Positions 16,731 to 24,543 of a DNA stretch of 64,000 bases are shown here, in pieces (positions within the stretch are counted from its first letter, which is position 1; each line of letters begins with the position of its first letter). Origin of the DNA: Cupriavidus sp. U2. GTDB lineage: Bacteria; Pseudomonadota; Gammaproteobacteria; Burkholderiales; Burkholderiaceae. The stretch is from positions 208-64,207 of the forward strand of contig NZ_RCOG02000015.1 of the NCBI RefSeq assembly GCF_009663685.2. The letters are read 5' to 3'. A program made the position numbers and the translations under genes. The notes under the pieces are model-generated. The model did not search any database, was not told the origin of the DNA, and worked only from the letters and a program-made list of their open reading frames with translations.

Positions 16731-17669
16731 TCAGGCGGCCGCGGCCTCCGCCGCAGCGATGCGCTGCCAGGCCACGCCTGCCAGGGCCACGTCTTCCAGG
16801 CCGACACCGACCGACTTGTAGATCACGATGTCGTCCGGTTGCCGGCGCGCCGCGCGGGTATCGGTTCCGTTCAGTAGTACATCGGCCAGTTCAACGATCT
16901 TGTCGTCGGGCAGCACGGCCTTGTCGGCCAGCACCAGGTCGCCGGCTTCGCGCAGCGACTGCGGACGCCATTCGACGACCACGGTGGCGGCGCGCGACAG
17001 CAGCGTGTCATCGAGTTCGCGGGTGTGCGGCAGGCTGGAACCGATGGCGGCCACGAACGTGCCGGGCTTGACGATGGCGCCCGAAAACAGCGGCGTGGTG
17101 GAGCGCGAGGCCGTCACGATGATGTCTGCCGCAGCGGCTGCTTCCTCGGGTTGCGCAAAGGTCACCGGGATGCCGCACTGCGCGGCCAGACGCTCGGCGG
17201 CGGCCGCATCGGCATAGGGATCGCAGACCAGGATGCGCCTGAGCGGCAACGCGGCCGACAACTGCAACGCATGCTGCACGCCCTGCGTGCCGGCGCCGAA
17301 TAGTGCCAGCGTTTCGGCATCGGGACGCGCCAGCCGGCGCGCGGCCAGCACCGTGCAGGCCGCCGTGCGCAAACGCGTGATGGCGCCCGCGTCGAACGAC
17401 GCCAGCGGACGTCCGTCAACCGTCGAAAACAGCAGGATGACAAACGAGAACTGACCGGCGATGGTTGTATACACCTTGGCGCCGGCTACCTGCTGGGCCG
17501 GAATGACGGCGCCCAGCGTCGAGAGCTTCACGCCGCCGGCTTCCGTGCGGATTCGTTCCTGCATGGCGGCCTCGCCGCGCCCGAAACTCTGGAAGGCTTC
17601 GAGCATCGCGGCCTGGGCATCGGCGGCCGTGACATGGCGGTCGATCATCGCGTCGGTGACATGGAGCAT
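16731..17669 (-). CDS. Ornithine cyclodeaminase / mu-crystallin family protein
   Basis: 312 residues, usual family length. The NAD(P)-binding fold shows LALFGAGTQGVQHALQL (residues 121-137), with ILVCDPYADAAA after it. Lys65 (VAGAKVYTT) stands where the family has its substrate-binding lysine. Members act as ornithine cyclodeaminase, alanine dehydrogenase, ketimine reductase, pyrroline-2-carboxylate reductase or ectoine-pathway enzymes, so the reaction is open. Its own terminator shows that it is transcribed alone, divergently from the transporter. Both promoters carry GTATAC sites. In this setting an imine or ketimine reductase acting on an amine-derived intermediate is a reasonable guess. 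Confidence 0.88.
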   Translation of the reverse strand: MLHVTDAMIDRHVTAADAQAAMLEAFQSFGRGEAAMQERIRTEAGGVKLSTLGAVIPAQQVAGAKVYTTIAGQFSFVILLFSTVDGRPLASFDAGAITRLRTAACTVLAARRLARPDAETLALFGAGTQGVQHALQLSAALPLRRILVCDPYADAAAAERLAAQCGIPVTFAQPEEAAAAADIIVTASRSTTPLFSGAIVKPGTFVAAIGSSLPHTRELDDTLLSRAATVVVEWRPQSLREAGDLVLADKAVLPDDKIVELADVLLNGTDTRAARRQPDDIVIYKSVGVGLEDVALAGVAWQRIAAAEAAAA

Positions 17670-17694
17670 GGTGAAATCGTCTCGGAAGCTATTT

Positions 17695-17881
17695 CGGTAT
17701 ACAGTCTACACATAGTTTCGAAGAAAACCACAGGGTTTTCCCGGGGCGTGCGGCATGTCCGGAGTGGTGCGGAATGCGCGCAAACCGTGCTTTCAGGCCA
17801 ATCTCCGCACCGATCGGGTGATTTCCCTAGGTCGCGCAGTTTTCGCTTGTTTCGAAGCGAGCACGGGATATAGTATACAAA
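17695..17881. promoter_or_regulatory. Divergent promoter region with two candidate GntR operators
   Basis: TTCGGTATACAG (GTATAC at 17697-17702) lies 28 bases upstream of the minus-strand cyclodeaminase-like gene. ATAGTATACAAA (GTATAC at 17873-17878) lies about 66 bases upstream of the plus-strand transporter gene. Both fit the same palindrome as the sites at 12727 and 16661. Confidence 0.5.
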
Positions 17882-17943
17882 AACAGTCGCACTACAGAAT
17901 TCTTATACCGCCCCCACAAGGGCCTCCAGGAAAGGGGAGCCTC

Positions 17944-19482
17944 ATGCAACATGCTGTTGAGATTGGCCTGGCACATTGGGTGTATCTGCTAGGCGTGGCC
18001 GTGATCGTGTTGACCATGATCCTGCGGGCCAATGTCGTGGTGCCGTCCATCGTCGGCACTTTCCTCGTGATCCTGGCCATCACCGGCAGCCCCATCAGCG
18101 CACTGGGCGGCATCTTCTCGGCAAGCCTGGTGGCGGCCAAGGAGTTGTTCAACATCTTCCTGGTGATTGCGTTCATGACGGCGCTGCTCAATGCGCTGAA
18201 GACGCTGCGGTCCGATATCCGCATGGTCGAGCCGTTCCGGGTGGTGATGAAGAACGGACACAGCGCCTACTTCATCCTGGCTGGCATCACCTATGTCATC
18301 TCGCTGTTCTTCTGGCCCACGCCGGCCGTGCCGCTGGTGTCCGCCATCCTTCTGCCCGCCGCCATTGCAGCCGGCCTGCCGCCGCTGGCGGGGGCCATGG
18401 CCATTGCCATCGCCGGCCAGGGCATGGCGCTGTCATCGGACTACGTGATCGGTGTGGCGCCGGGCATCAGCGCCAAGGCGGCCGGTGCGGCGGTGAGTGC
18501 TGCCGTGGTGGCGGACCGCGCGCTGATCCTGTCGATCATCACTGGCGCCATCGCGCTGTCGCTGGCCTACCTGTCGATGCGCCGCCATATCGTGCCGGCC
18601 AGCGGCGCGCTGCTGGATCGCTGGCAGGCCCGCGCCACCGGGGCGGACACCGCCGTGGAGGCCACCGGCACATTCGACAAGGCCGAGATCGCACGCGGCA
18701 CATCGCATGAAGAGCCGCTGGCTACCGACGCGAACATCGAGCAGAGCCTGGCGATGGTGGCGCGCCGCCGTGTGAAGTGGTCCAAGTTCTTCGCCGTGCT
18801 GACGCCGCTGGCGTTCATCTGCGTGGTGACGCTGATGGTGCTGCCGAAGATCTCGTCGGGCATGCCCGACCTGAAGGGCGGCGCCGCCGCGGCATTGGTG
18901 GGCGGCGTGGCCGCGCTGCTGATGATGCTGGCGACACTGGCCGCCGAAGGCCCGCGCCGCATGCTCGACGTCTGCCCCGACCACATCACCGACGGCTTCG
19001 TGTTTGCGTTCAAGGCCATGGGATCAGTGCTGCCGATCGCGGGCTTCTTCTTCGTGGGTGCCGGCGAAACCGCCGCGCAGATCCTGGGTGTGGACGCAGG
19101 TCGCGCACCGAGCCTGCTGTTCGAACTGATCCAGGCCTACCAGCACATGATTCCGGACAACCACGTGCTGGTGGCGTTCGGCGTTCTGCTCGTGGGGATG
19201 ATCACCGGCATCGACGGATCGGGCTTTGCCGGTCTGCCGCTGACCGGCACGCTGGCCGGTGCGCTGGGTCCGGTGGTCGGTTTCGATTCGGCCACGCTCG
19301 CGGCCGTGGGCCAGATGGGCGCGGTGTGGACGGGCGGCGGGACGCTGATCGCGTGGTCGTCGCTGATCGCCGTGGCCGGCTTTGCCCGTGTGCCGGTGCT
19401 CGATGCGGTGCGGGCGCTGCTGTTGCCGGTATTGGCCGGCCTGTTTGTCTCCACGATCTGCGCCATGTTCCTGTGGCGTTGA
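17944..19482 (+). CDS. Polytopic transporter, gluconate/C4-dicarboxylate (IT superfamily) type
   Basis: 512 residues from the ATG at 17944, which has a strong GGAAAGGGGAG Shine-Dalgarno. About 12 hydrophobic segments occur in two halves separated by a charged loop (about 215-265: ATGTFDKAEIARGTSHEEPL...ARRRVKWSK). Each half contains a Gly/Ala/Pro-rich re-entrant-looking stretch (GMALSSDYVIGVAPGISAKAAG; TGIDGSGFAGLPLTG), the pattern of ion-transporter-superfamily carboxylate carriers. I cannot name the exact family. It heads the plus-strand ferredoxin operon, so it is the likely importer of the locus's substrate. Confidence 0.75.
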   Translation: MQHAVEIGLAHWVYLLGVAVIVLTMILRANVVVPSIVGTFLVILAITGSPISALGGIFSASLVAAKELFNIFLVIAFMTALLNALKTLRSDIRMVEPFRVVMKNGHSAYFILAGITYVISLFFWPTPAVPLVSAILLPAAIAAGLPPLAGAMAIAIAGQGMALSSDYVIGVAPGISAKAAGAAVSAAVVADRALILSIITGAIALSLAYLSMRRHIVPASGALLDRWQARATGADTAVEATGTFDKAEIARGTSHEEPLATDANIEQSLAMVARRRVKWSKFFAVLTPLAFICVVTLMVLPKISSGMPDLKGGAAAALVGGVAALLMMLATLAAEGPRRMLDVCPDHITDGFVFAFKAMGSVLPIAGFFFVGAGETAAQILGVDAGRAPSLLFELIQAYQHMIPDNHVLVAFGVLLVGMITGIDGSGFAGLPLTGTLAGALGPVVGFDSATLAAVGQMGAVWTGGGTLIAWSSLIAVAGFARVPVLDAVRALLLPVLAGLFVSTICAMFLWR

Positions 19483-19512
19483 GCCGAGTCATTCCAGATT
19501 AAAGAAATCGTT

Positions 19513-19827
19513 ATGCCGAAAGTCACCTTCCATAAGAACGGCCAGGTATTTGTCGACGAGGTCAAGCCTGAGACCAATCTCGTCGTGCGCGCCGGCATCA
19601 AGCAGTTTCCGTATCCGAACCTGCGCTACGAATGCGGCATGGGCAAATGCTCGAAGTGCGCCTGCAAGGTGCTGGCCGGCGCCGAACACCTGCCGCCGCC
19701 CAACTGGAAAGAGAAGAAGCAGCTTGGCGAGCGGCTGGACCAGGGCTTCCGGCTGGCCTGCCAGATCTGGCTGACGCACGACATCGAACTGGAACAGCCT
19801 GAAATGGTGGTTTCAGCATGTTCGTGA
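19513..19827 (+). CDS. Plant-type [2Fe-2S] ferredoxin (first of two)
   Basis: 104 residues. Cluster ligands are Cys41, Cys46, Cys49 and Cys83 (YECGMGKCSKC and FRLACQIW), the plant-type spacing; Cys51 is an extra cysteine next to the cluster. The insert EHLPPPNWKEKKQLGERLDQG before the last ligand is typical of ferredoxins that serve oxygenases. It lies 30 bases after the transporter gene and overlaps the next gene by ten bases, so it is translationally coupled. It is the likely electron carrier for the diiron oxidase of the locus, or a partner of the reductase encoded at 12829-13833. Confidence 0.9.
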   Translation: MPKVTFHKNGQVFVDEVKPETNLVVRAGIKQFPYPNLRYECGMGKCSKCACKVLAGAEHLPPPNWKEKKQLGERLDQGFRLACQIWLTHDIELEQPEMVVSACS

Positions 19828-20132
19828 TCCTGACCAGCAAGCCGGGCCAGTTTCGCACCGAGGCCGTGCCCGGCGTGGAACCCCGCGAAACCTGGGAATA
19901 CCTGTTCTACGGGCGACCCAAGGCGATTTTCGTGATTGCCGAACTGACGGAAACGCAACAGCCGGTGAAGGTGCGCGTGATCGAGGAATCCTCCGCGCCC
20001 GACGCCGACCCCGTGATCAACCACGTGCCGACCAAATTCCTGGAGCGTTTCGACACGCTCGACGCTGCCCACGATGCGCTGCAGAAGCTGGCGCACTTCG
20101 GCAGCATGGATCTCTCGATAAGGAAACAATGA
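19818..20132 (+). CDS. Uncharacterised 104-residue protein coupled to two ferredoxin genes
   Basis: Starts MFVILTSKPGQFRTE; the middle is WEYLFYGRPKAIFVIAELTETQQPVKVRVIEE, the end is a helix FLERFDTLDAAHDALQKLAHFG. It looks like a small alpha/beta protein with no cysteine, signal peptide or membrane segment. It overlaps the preceding ferredoxin gene by ten bases and the following one by four, so the three products are probably made in fixed ratio. I do not recognise the family. Its position suggests a role as an assembly factor, a small oxygenase subunit or an electron-transfer effector; the sequence does not decide among these. Confidence 0.75.
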   Translation: MFVILTSKPGQFRTEAVPGVEPRETWEYLFYGRPKAIFVIAELTETQQPVKVRVIEESSAPDADPVINHVPTKFLERFDTLDAAHDALQKLAHFGSMDLSIRKQ

Positions 20133-20509
20133 TGCAGGCCGACACCGAAGCCGATGCCACCGTGACCGAACACACCGACACCCACGGCGCCGCCACGCCA
20201 CAGACGCGCACCGTCGAAATCACGTTCGTGACCAACAGCGGCAAGACCGTGACCGCGCCGGAAAACAGCAATCTGCTACGTGTATCGCTGCGCGAGCAGG
20301 GCGGGATTCCATTCAAGTGCGGCGGCGGCATCTGCGGCACCTGCAAGTGCCGGATCGAGCAGGGCCTGGAACATACCGACGCCGTCAAGCCCAAGGAGCG
20401 CAAGCACCTGAATGACGACGACCTGGCCGCCGGCTATCGCATGGCATGCCAGACGTTCATCAAGGGCGACGTGGCGGTGTCGTGGGAACCGAGGACGGGG
20501 CCGCGGTAA
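20129..20509 (+). CDS. Plant-type [2Fe-2S] ferredoxin (second of two)
   Basis: 126 residues. An acidic, Thr-rich N-terminal extension of about 28 residues precedes the ferredoxin fold. Cluster ligands are Cys64, Cys69, Cys72 and Cys107 (FKCGGGICGTCKCRI and RMACQTF). The insert AVKPKERKHLNDDDLAAG resembles that of the first ferredoxin, so both probably dock to similar partners. Tandem ATG codons (20129 and 20132) overlap the stop of the preceding gene. Last gene of the plus-strand operon; a strong hairpin follows. Confidence 0.9.
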   Translation: MMQADTEADATVTEHTDTHGAATPQTRTVEITFVTNSGKTVTAPENSNLLRVSLREQGGIPFKCGGGICGTCKCRIEQGLEHTDAVKPKERKHLNDDDLAAGYRMACQTFIKGDVAVSWEPRTGPR

Positions 20510-20535
20510 TCGAGGCCGGAAGCGGATGGAAGATG

Positions 20536-20569
20536 GAATGCGGGGGTGGAAAGATCCGCCCCCGCATTC
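20536..20569. terminator. Hairpin between the ferredoxin operon and sorB
   Basis: GAATGCGGGGGTGGA and the matching CCGCCCCCGCATTC form a long, nearly perfect stem between convergent genes; CTATTTGG follows. Probable bidirectional terminator. Confidence 0.65.
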
Positions 20570-20570
20570 G

Positions 20571-20933
20571 CTATTTGGTCACGGCAGCGTTCGATGTCCC
20601 CTGCGCCTGTTCCGCCCCGTAAGTCTTCGTCAGATAATCCACGATCGCCGGAATATCCTCGTCCTTCAGCGGCGCGCCGAAGGGTTTCTTCATTTTCTTG
20701 ACGGTGGCGTCCCAGTACGCGCGGGTCGATGTCGATGGCTGCGTGGATACGTACTGGGCCGAATGGCAGGTCATGCAATTCTGCAGCGCCAGGTGATAAC
20801 CGGGCAGCGTGCTGGGTTTGTAGCTGGCCGTTTCCTGCGGCAGCTTGATTTCCAGTGGGCGGGCATACGTTGACCCGGGCGCCGGGGCCAATGCGCAGGC
20901 GATGGCCAGCATGAAGGTGTAGTGCGGTTTCAT
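20571..20933 (-). CDS. sorB: Sulfite dehydrogenase cytochrome c subunit
   Basis: 120 residues with an N-terminal signal peptide (FMLAIACALAPAPGSTYA). One c-type heme site is present, Cys53-x-x-Cys56-His57 (QNCMTCHS), with Met81 (KKMKKPFG) as probable axial ligand. The C-terminal IPAIVDYLTKTYG helix is typical of small cytochromes c. It starts 11 bases downstream of the sulfite oxidase-type gene, the sorAB order known from Starkeya, where the heme subunit takes electrons from the molybdenum subunit in the periplasm. Assignment depends on this pairing. Confidence 0.85.
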   Translation of the reverse strand: MKPHYTFMLAIACALAPAPGSTYARPLEIKLPQETASYKPSTLPGYHLALQNCMTCHSAQYVSTQPSTSTRAYWDATVKKMKKPFGAPLKDEDIPAIVDYLTKTYGAEQAQGTSNAAVTK

Positions 20934-20944
20934 GATTGGCCCCC

Positions 20945-22192
20945 TCAAACTACCAGAATGCGCGTGGATTCCACGACGTTCCGCATATATCCCGCCGGAT
21001 TCCAGGTTGCCGTCAGCGGCTGGAGTTCTCCCGATCGCGTTTTGGCACGCACCCGCAAATCGAATTCTCCCTTTCGCGTCGGCTGAAAAGCGATGCTCCA
21101 CTCGCGAAACGAATAACGGCCCAGGTCCTTGCCCAGTTCGGCGGAGCGCCAGTTGGCGCCGCCGTCGTCGGAAAATGCGACATCGGCGATGCCATGGCCG
21201 CCGTCGAATGCAATGCCCTTGATCACGGTGGGCTGTCCGGACCTGATAAAGCTGCCCGGCATATGGCTGGTGATAAAGGAGCGGACGTTGAACCGGCCGA
21301 TCGGCACGGTGCTGGCCGGTGCGGTACCCGGTGCCACGCAGGCGCAGTCGTTGGCCGGAATACGATAGGCCGGGTTCATCCAGAAGCCCTCGAAGGGCTT
21401 GTCCAGGACCTCGATGTGCGACAGGTGCTTGACCCAGTAGGTGCCGTAATGGCCGGGCACGACCAGCCGCAGCGGGTATCCGTTCAGCATCGGCAGATCC
21501 TTGCCGTTCATGGCCCAGGCCAGCATGACCTCGCCGTCCATGGCATGGTCCATCGACAGCGCCTTGACAAAGTCAGGGCCGTTTTCAAGCGGCGGGCGGT
21601 CCAGCCCGTCGAAACTGACCTGTACGGCGCCGGCCTTGATGCCGGCCTTTTCCAGCACGGTGCGCAGCGGGATACCCGTCCAGCGCGCATTCCCCATCGC
21701 GCCATTGCCCAGTTGACCGCCATTGACGCGCGGCGAGAAATAGCCGCGGCCATTGCCCGAACACTGGTTGACCGCGACGATTTCCACGGGGTCGCCCAGC
21801 TTTCGCAAATCCTGCAGGCTCAGCGACACGGGGCGCGTCACATGGCCGTCAATATTCAGGCGATAGGTCGATGCGTCGATCGAAGTGGGAATGCCGCTCC
21901 AGTGATAACGAACGAAAAACGCGTCATTCGGCGTGATCACATTCTCGCCAAATACCTCGAATGGCGTTTCGAGTTGCGGGGGGCGGTTGGTCAGCAGGAT
22001 CAGCGGCCGTTTTTGCGGAAATGCCACCAGTTCGCGATGCCCGTTTTCGAATGGCATTTCGGTGGTATTGGCCGCGGCCAAGGCGCGCGTGGCGCTAAAT
22101 CCGAGCGACGCCTGCAGCGTCAGGGCAGCGCCGCCCATCAGCACGCCGCGACGCCGTGGATCGATGTCGCCTCTTGTGGGTTTCCTGGCCAT
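20945..22192 (-). CDS. sorA: Periplasmic molybdopterin-dependent sulfite dehydrogenase
   Basis: 415 residues. A twin-arginine signal (DPRRRGVLMGGAALTLQ) exports the folded cofactor enzyme. The sulfite-oxidase fold shows the molybdenum-ligating Cys144 in VNQCSGNGRG, RYHWSGIP near residue 95, and the dimerisation domain towards the end (IADVAFSDDGGANWRSAELG). With the cytochrome c encoded next to it, it would oxidise sulfite to sulfate and feed the respiratory chain. It is convergent with the ferredoxin operon. Sulfite could arise from organosulfonate breakdown, but no sulfonate-cleaving enzyme is recognisable in the window. Confidence 0.9.
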   Translation of the reverse strand: MARKPTRGDIDPRRRGVLMGGAALTLQASLGFSATRALAAANTTEMPFENGHRELVAFPQKRPLILLTNRPPQLETPFEVFGENVITPNDAFFVRYHWSGIPTSIDASTYRLNIDGHVTRPVSLSLQDLRKLGDPVEIVAVNQCSGNGRGYFSPRVNGGQLGNGAMGNARWTGIPLRTVLEKAGIKAGAVQVSFDGLDRPPLENGPDFVKALSMDHAMDGEVMLAWAMNGKDLPMLNGYPLRLVVPGHYGTYWVKHLSHIEVLDKPFEGFWMNPAYRIPANDCACVAPGTAPASTVPIGRFNVRSFITSHMPGSFIRSGQPTVIKGIAFDGGHGIADVAFSDDGGANWRSAELGKDLGRYSFREWSIAFQPTRKGEFDLRVRAKTRSGELQPLTATWNPAGYMRNVVESTRILVV

Positions 22193-22432
22193 TTTGTCTC
22201 CTCGCGGGCAGCCGGGATCGGCCGCTTTTTTATCGGTGTCGGAGCCGTTGAGCGTAATCGTAGTGCGCCATATTGGCGAAACAAGTTATTTCGCTATGGC
22301 TGACCGGAAAATCCGATGTGTCGAATGCAAAAGCGCCCGGATGCCATGGAGACGCGCAGGAATGCCCGGCGTCACCGGGCATGACCCGGTGCGCTGGAAA
22401 AAAGGCGGGGATTGAAACGAAAGGGGGGCCGG

Positions 22433-23254
22433 TCAGGTCCGCAAACTGACCATCGCCGAAATCTTCTCGGCGGCTTCCAGCAACGGCGGCAGGAACTGGT
22501 CCGTCATTTCCTGCGCACTGGTCCGATTGGCCTGGCCGCTGATGTTCAGCGCGGCGATAACCTGGCCGGTGCGGCTGCGGATGGGGGCGGCCAGCGACAC
22601 CAGGCCTTCCTCGAGTTCCTGGTCGTTCTGGGCCCAGCCACGGCTGCGGATATCGGCGATCAGCGATTTCAGCGCGGCGATATCGGTGACCGTGCGGCGG
22701 GTACGCGGTTGCAGGTCCGACGCCTGCAGCACGCGGTCGAGTTCGGCGTCGTCGAGTCCGGACAGCAGCACGCGGCCCATCGACGAGCAGTAGGCCGGCA
22801 GCCGGCTGCCGATCGACAGGTTGATCGTCATGATCTTGCGGGCCGGCACGCGTAGTACATAAACGATTTCAGTGCCGTCGAGCACGGAGATCGAACAGCT
22901 TTCGTGGACCGATTGCGAGAGCGCCTCCATGACCGGCTCGGCCAGGTTCCAGAACGGCATCGAGGTCAGGTAGGCGAACCCGAGGTCCAGGATCTTGGGC
23001 GTCAGCCGGAACAGCCGGCCGTCGTTCTGCACGTAGCCCAGCCCCACCAGCGTCAGCAGGATGCGTCGCGCGCCGGCCCGGGTCAGGCCGCTCGCCTGGG
23101 CGATTTCGGTCAGCGTCTGGGCCGGATGGCTGGCGTTGAACGCGCGAATGACCGACAGGCCACGCGCAAATGACTGCACATAGCTGTCGCTCGGCTTTTC
23201 GGTCGTACCGGCGGCGGGCGCACGGGACGTAGCGGAATCGGCAGGATGCGCCAT
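22433..23254 (-). CDS. IclR-family regulator (PcaR/PobR-like)
   Basis: 273 residues from the ATG at 23254. An N-terminal winged helix (SFARGLSVIRAFNASHPAQTLTEIAQASGLTRAGARRILLTLVGLGYV) precedes an IclR effector domain with RVLLSGLDDAELDRVL, RSRGWAQNDQELEEGLVSLAAPI and VIAALNISG. The RTVTD and WAQNDQELEEG features are those of the PcaR/PcaU/PobR branch, which controls protocatechuate and 3-oxoadipate genes. pcaIJF lies 29 kb away in this window and carries PcaR-like boxes, so this regulator is a candidate for it, but local targets are equally possible. It faces a divergent LysR gene. Confidence 0.88.
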   Translation of the reverse strand: MAHPADSATSRAPAAGTTEKPSDSYVQSFARGLSVIRAFNASHPAQTLTEIAQASGLTRAGARRILLTLVGLGYVQNDGRLFRLTPKILDLGFAYLTSMPFWNLAEPVMEALSQSVHESCSISVLDGTEIVYVLRVPARKIMTINLSIGSRLPAYCSSMGRVLLSGLDDAELDRVLQASDLQPRTRRTVTDIAALKSLIADIRSRGWAQNDQELEEGLVSLAAPIRSRTGQVIAALNISGQANRTSAQEMTDQFLPPLLEAAEKISAMVSLRT

Positions 23255-23397
23255 GGGGTCTGAGAAAGTTCGGAAAGCCTCGGAAAGGCCGAAAGGGTAG
23301 AGGAAATGTGCCTGCTTTGCCAGTCCGGAGCAACCTTTACCGCAGTGCCACAGGCCGCGTGGAACTATCGGGGGCACTGACGAGACGAATCTGTCTA

Positions 23398-23412
23398 CCG
23401 CATAATGTGCGG
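23398..23412. promoter_or_regulatory. Candidate operator between the iclR-type and lysR-type genes
   Basis: CCGCATAATGTGCGG, perfect 5-bp arms around TAATG, in the divergent intergenic region, about 145 bases from the IclR start and 75 from the LysR start. The layout is like IclR-family boxes. Confidence 0.4.
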
Positions 23413-23485
23413 CCGTCCGGCGCGGCAGATGCCGTCAACAAGGCGGCCACGACGGGCGGCCACGACAACAGTGTCATACAAGGGA

Positions 23486-24406
23486 ATGGGTTCGGTGAGC
23501 GAGACAATCCAGTGGAATGATTGGGAGGCATTTTGCAGCGTGGTGGAGCAGGGCACGTTCACGGCCGCGGCCGCGGCCCTGGACTGCCCGAAATCGCGCG
23601 TGTCCGCGGCGGTGATCCGGCTGGAAACCGCCATCGGCGCCAAGCTGCTGGAACGCACCACGCGCCGCATGCGGCTGACCGATGCCGGCGGCGCCGTCTA
23701 TCGCGACGTGGCGCCGCTGTTCGCCCGGCTGCGTGAAATCCGCCAGGAAACGCTGGCCCGCGAGGAACGCGTGCAGGGCATGCTGCGCATTGCCACGCCC
23801 TACGAATTCGGGGCGCAGCAGCTGGGCGGCGTCATCTGCCGCACGCTGGCCGCCCATCCGGCGCTGGATATCACGGTGGAAATTGCCCAGGGGCTGGTCG
23901 ATCCGATCCGGGAAGGCTATGACATCGCCTTCGTGACCGTGGATACCGATCTGCCCGATTCCGGCACCATCGCGCGACGCATCTGGCATGTGGAGCGCGG
24001 GCTGGTGGCGGCGCCCAGCCTGGCAGCCAGCCTGCCGGCGCAGATGCAGCCCGAAGACTTGTCCAACATGCCCACGCTGGCCACGCCCGGTGCGTCGGTA
24101 TGGGAATTTTCGCGCGACGGCCAGCGAATTCCGGTGCCGATCCGGCCGCGCATGCAGACGTACAACGCCGAACTGCGCATGCAGGCCGCGCTGGCGGGGC
24201 TGGGGATCGCGCGGGTGCCGATGACGGCCGCGGAAACGGAAATCGCGCAGGGCAGGCTGGTTCGGGTAATGCCCGATTACCCGTTGCCGCCGTTGAGGGT
24301 GTTTGCCTTGCTGCCTGACCGGCGGCTCCAGCCGCGCAAGGTGCGGGCCTTCATGGAAGCCATCGAATCGATGATGGGGGCGGAGCTTGACGCGCTGGGG
24401 CAGTAA
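23486..24406 (+). CDS. LysR-family transcriptional regulator
   Basis: About 306 residues. The N-terminal helix-turn-helix is WEAFCSVVEQGTFTAAAAALDCPKSRVSAAVIRLETAIGAKLLERTTRRMRLTDAG, and the remainder is the periplasmic-binding-like effector domain. The DCPKSRVSAAV recognition helix is of the CrgA-like branch. A GTG at 23495 may be the true start because AAGGGA then lies nine bases upstream. It is divergent from the IclR gene. The next gene downstream is convergent, so a target is not evident from position. Confidence 0.88.
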   Translation: MGSVSETIQWNDWEAFCSVVEQGTFTAAAAALDCPKSRVSAAVIRLETAIGAKLLERTTRRMRLTDAGGAVYRDVAPLFARLREIRQETLAREERVQGMLRIATPYEFGAQQLGGVICRTLAAHPALDITVEIAQGLVDPIREGYDIAFVTVDTDLPDSGTIARRIWHVERGLVAAPSLAASLPAQMQPEDLSNMPTLATPGASVWEFSRDGQRIPVPIRPRMQTYNAELRMQAALAGLGIARVPMTAAETEIAQGRLVRVMPDYPLPPLRVFALLPDRRLQPRKVRAFMEAIESMMGAELDALGQ

Positions 24407-24498
24407 CTGGCCCAGCGGGGGATGCGGTACGGGGGAACGCGGGAGAGGGGGTAGGGAAGGTGGCCCGGCGGAACGCGGGGGAGCGTGCCCCGGGCCTG

Positions 24499-24523
24499 CT
24501 TCGCCTTTGGGGGAAAGGCGAAG
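24499..24523. terminator. Hairpin between the lysR-type gene and the repeat-protein gene
   Basis: A perfect ten-base stem, CTTCGCCTTT / AAAGGCGAAG, with a five-G loop, between convergent genes. No T run on either strand. Confidence 0.5.
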
Positions 24524-24543
24524 CCGCTGCAGCGGGTAAGGAC

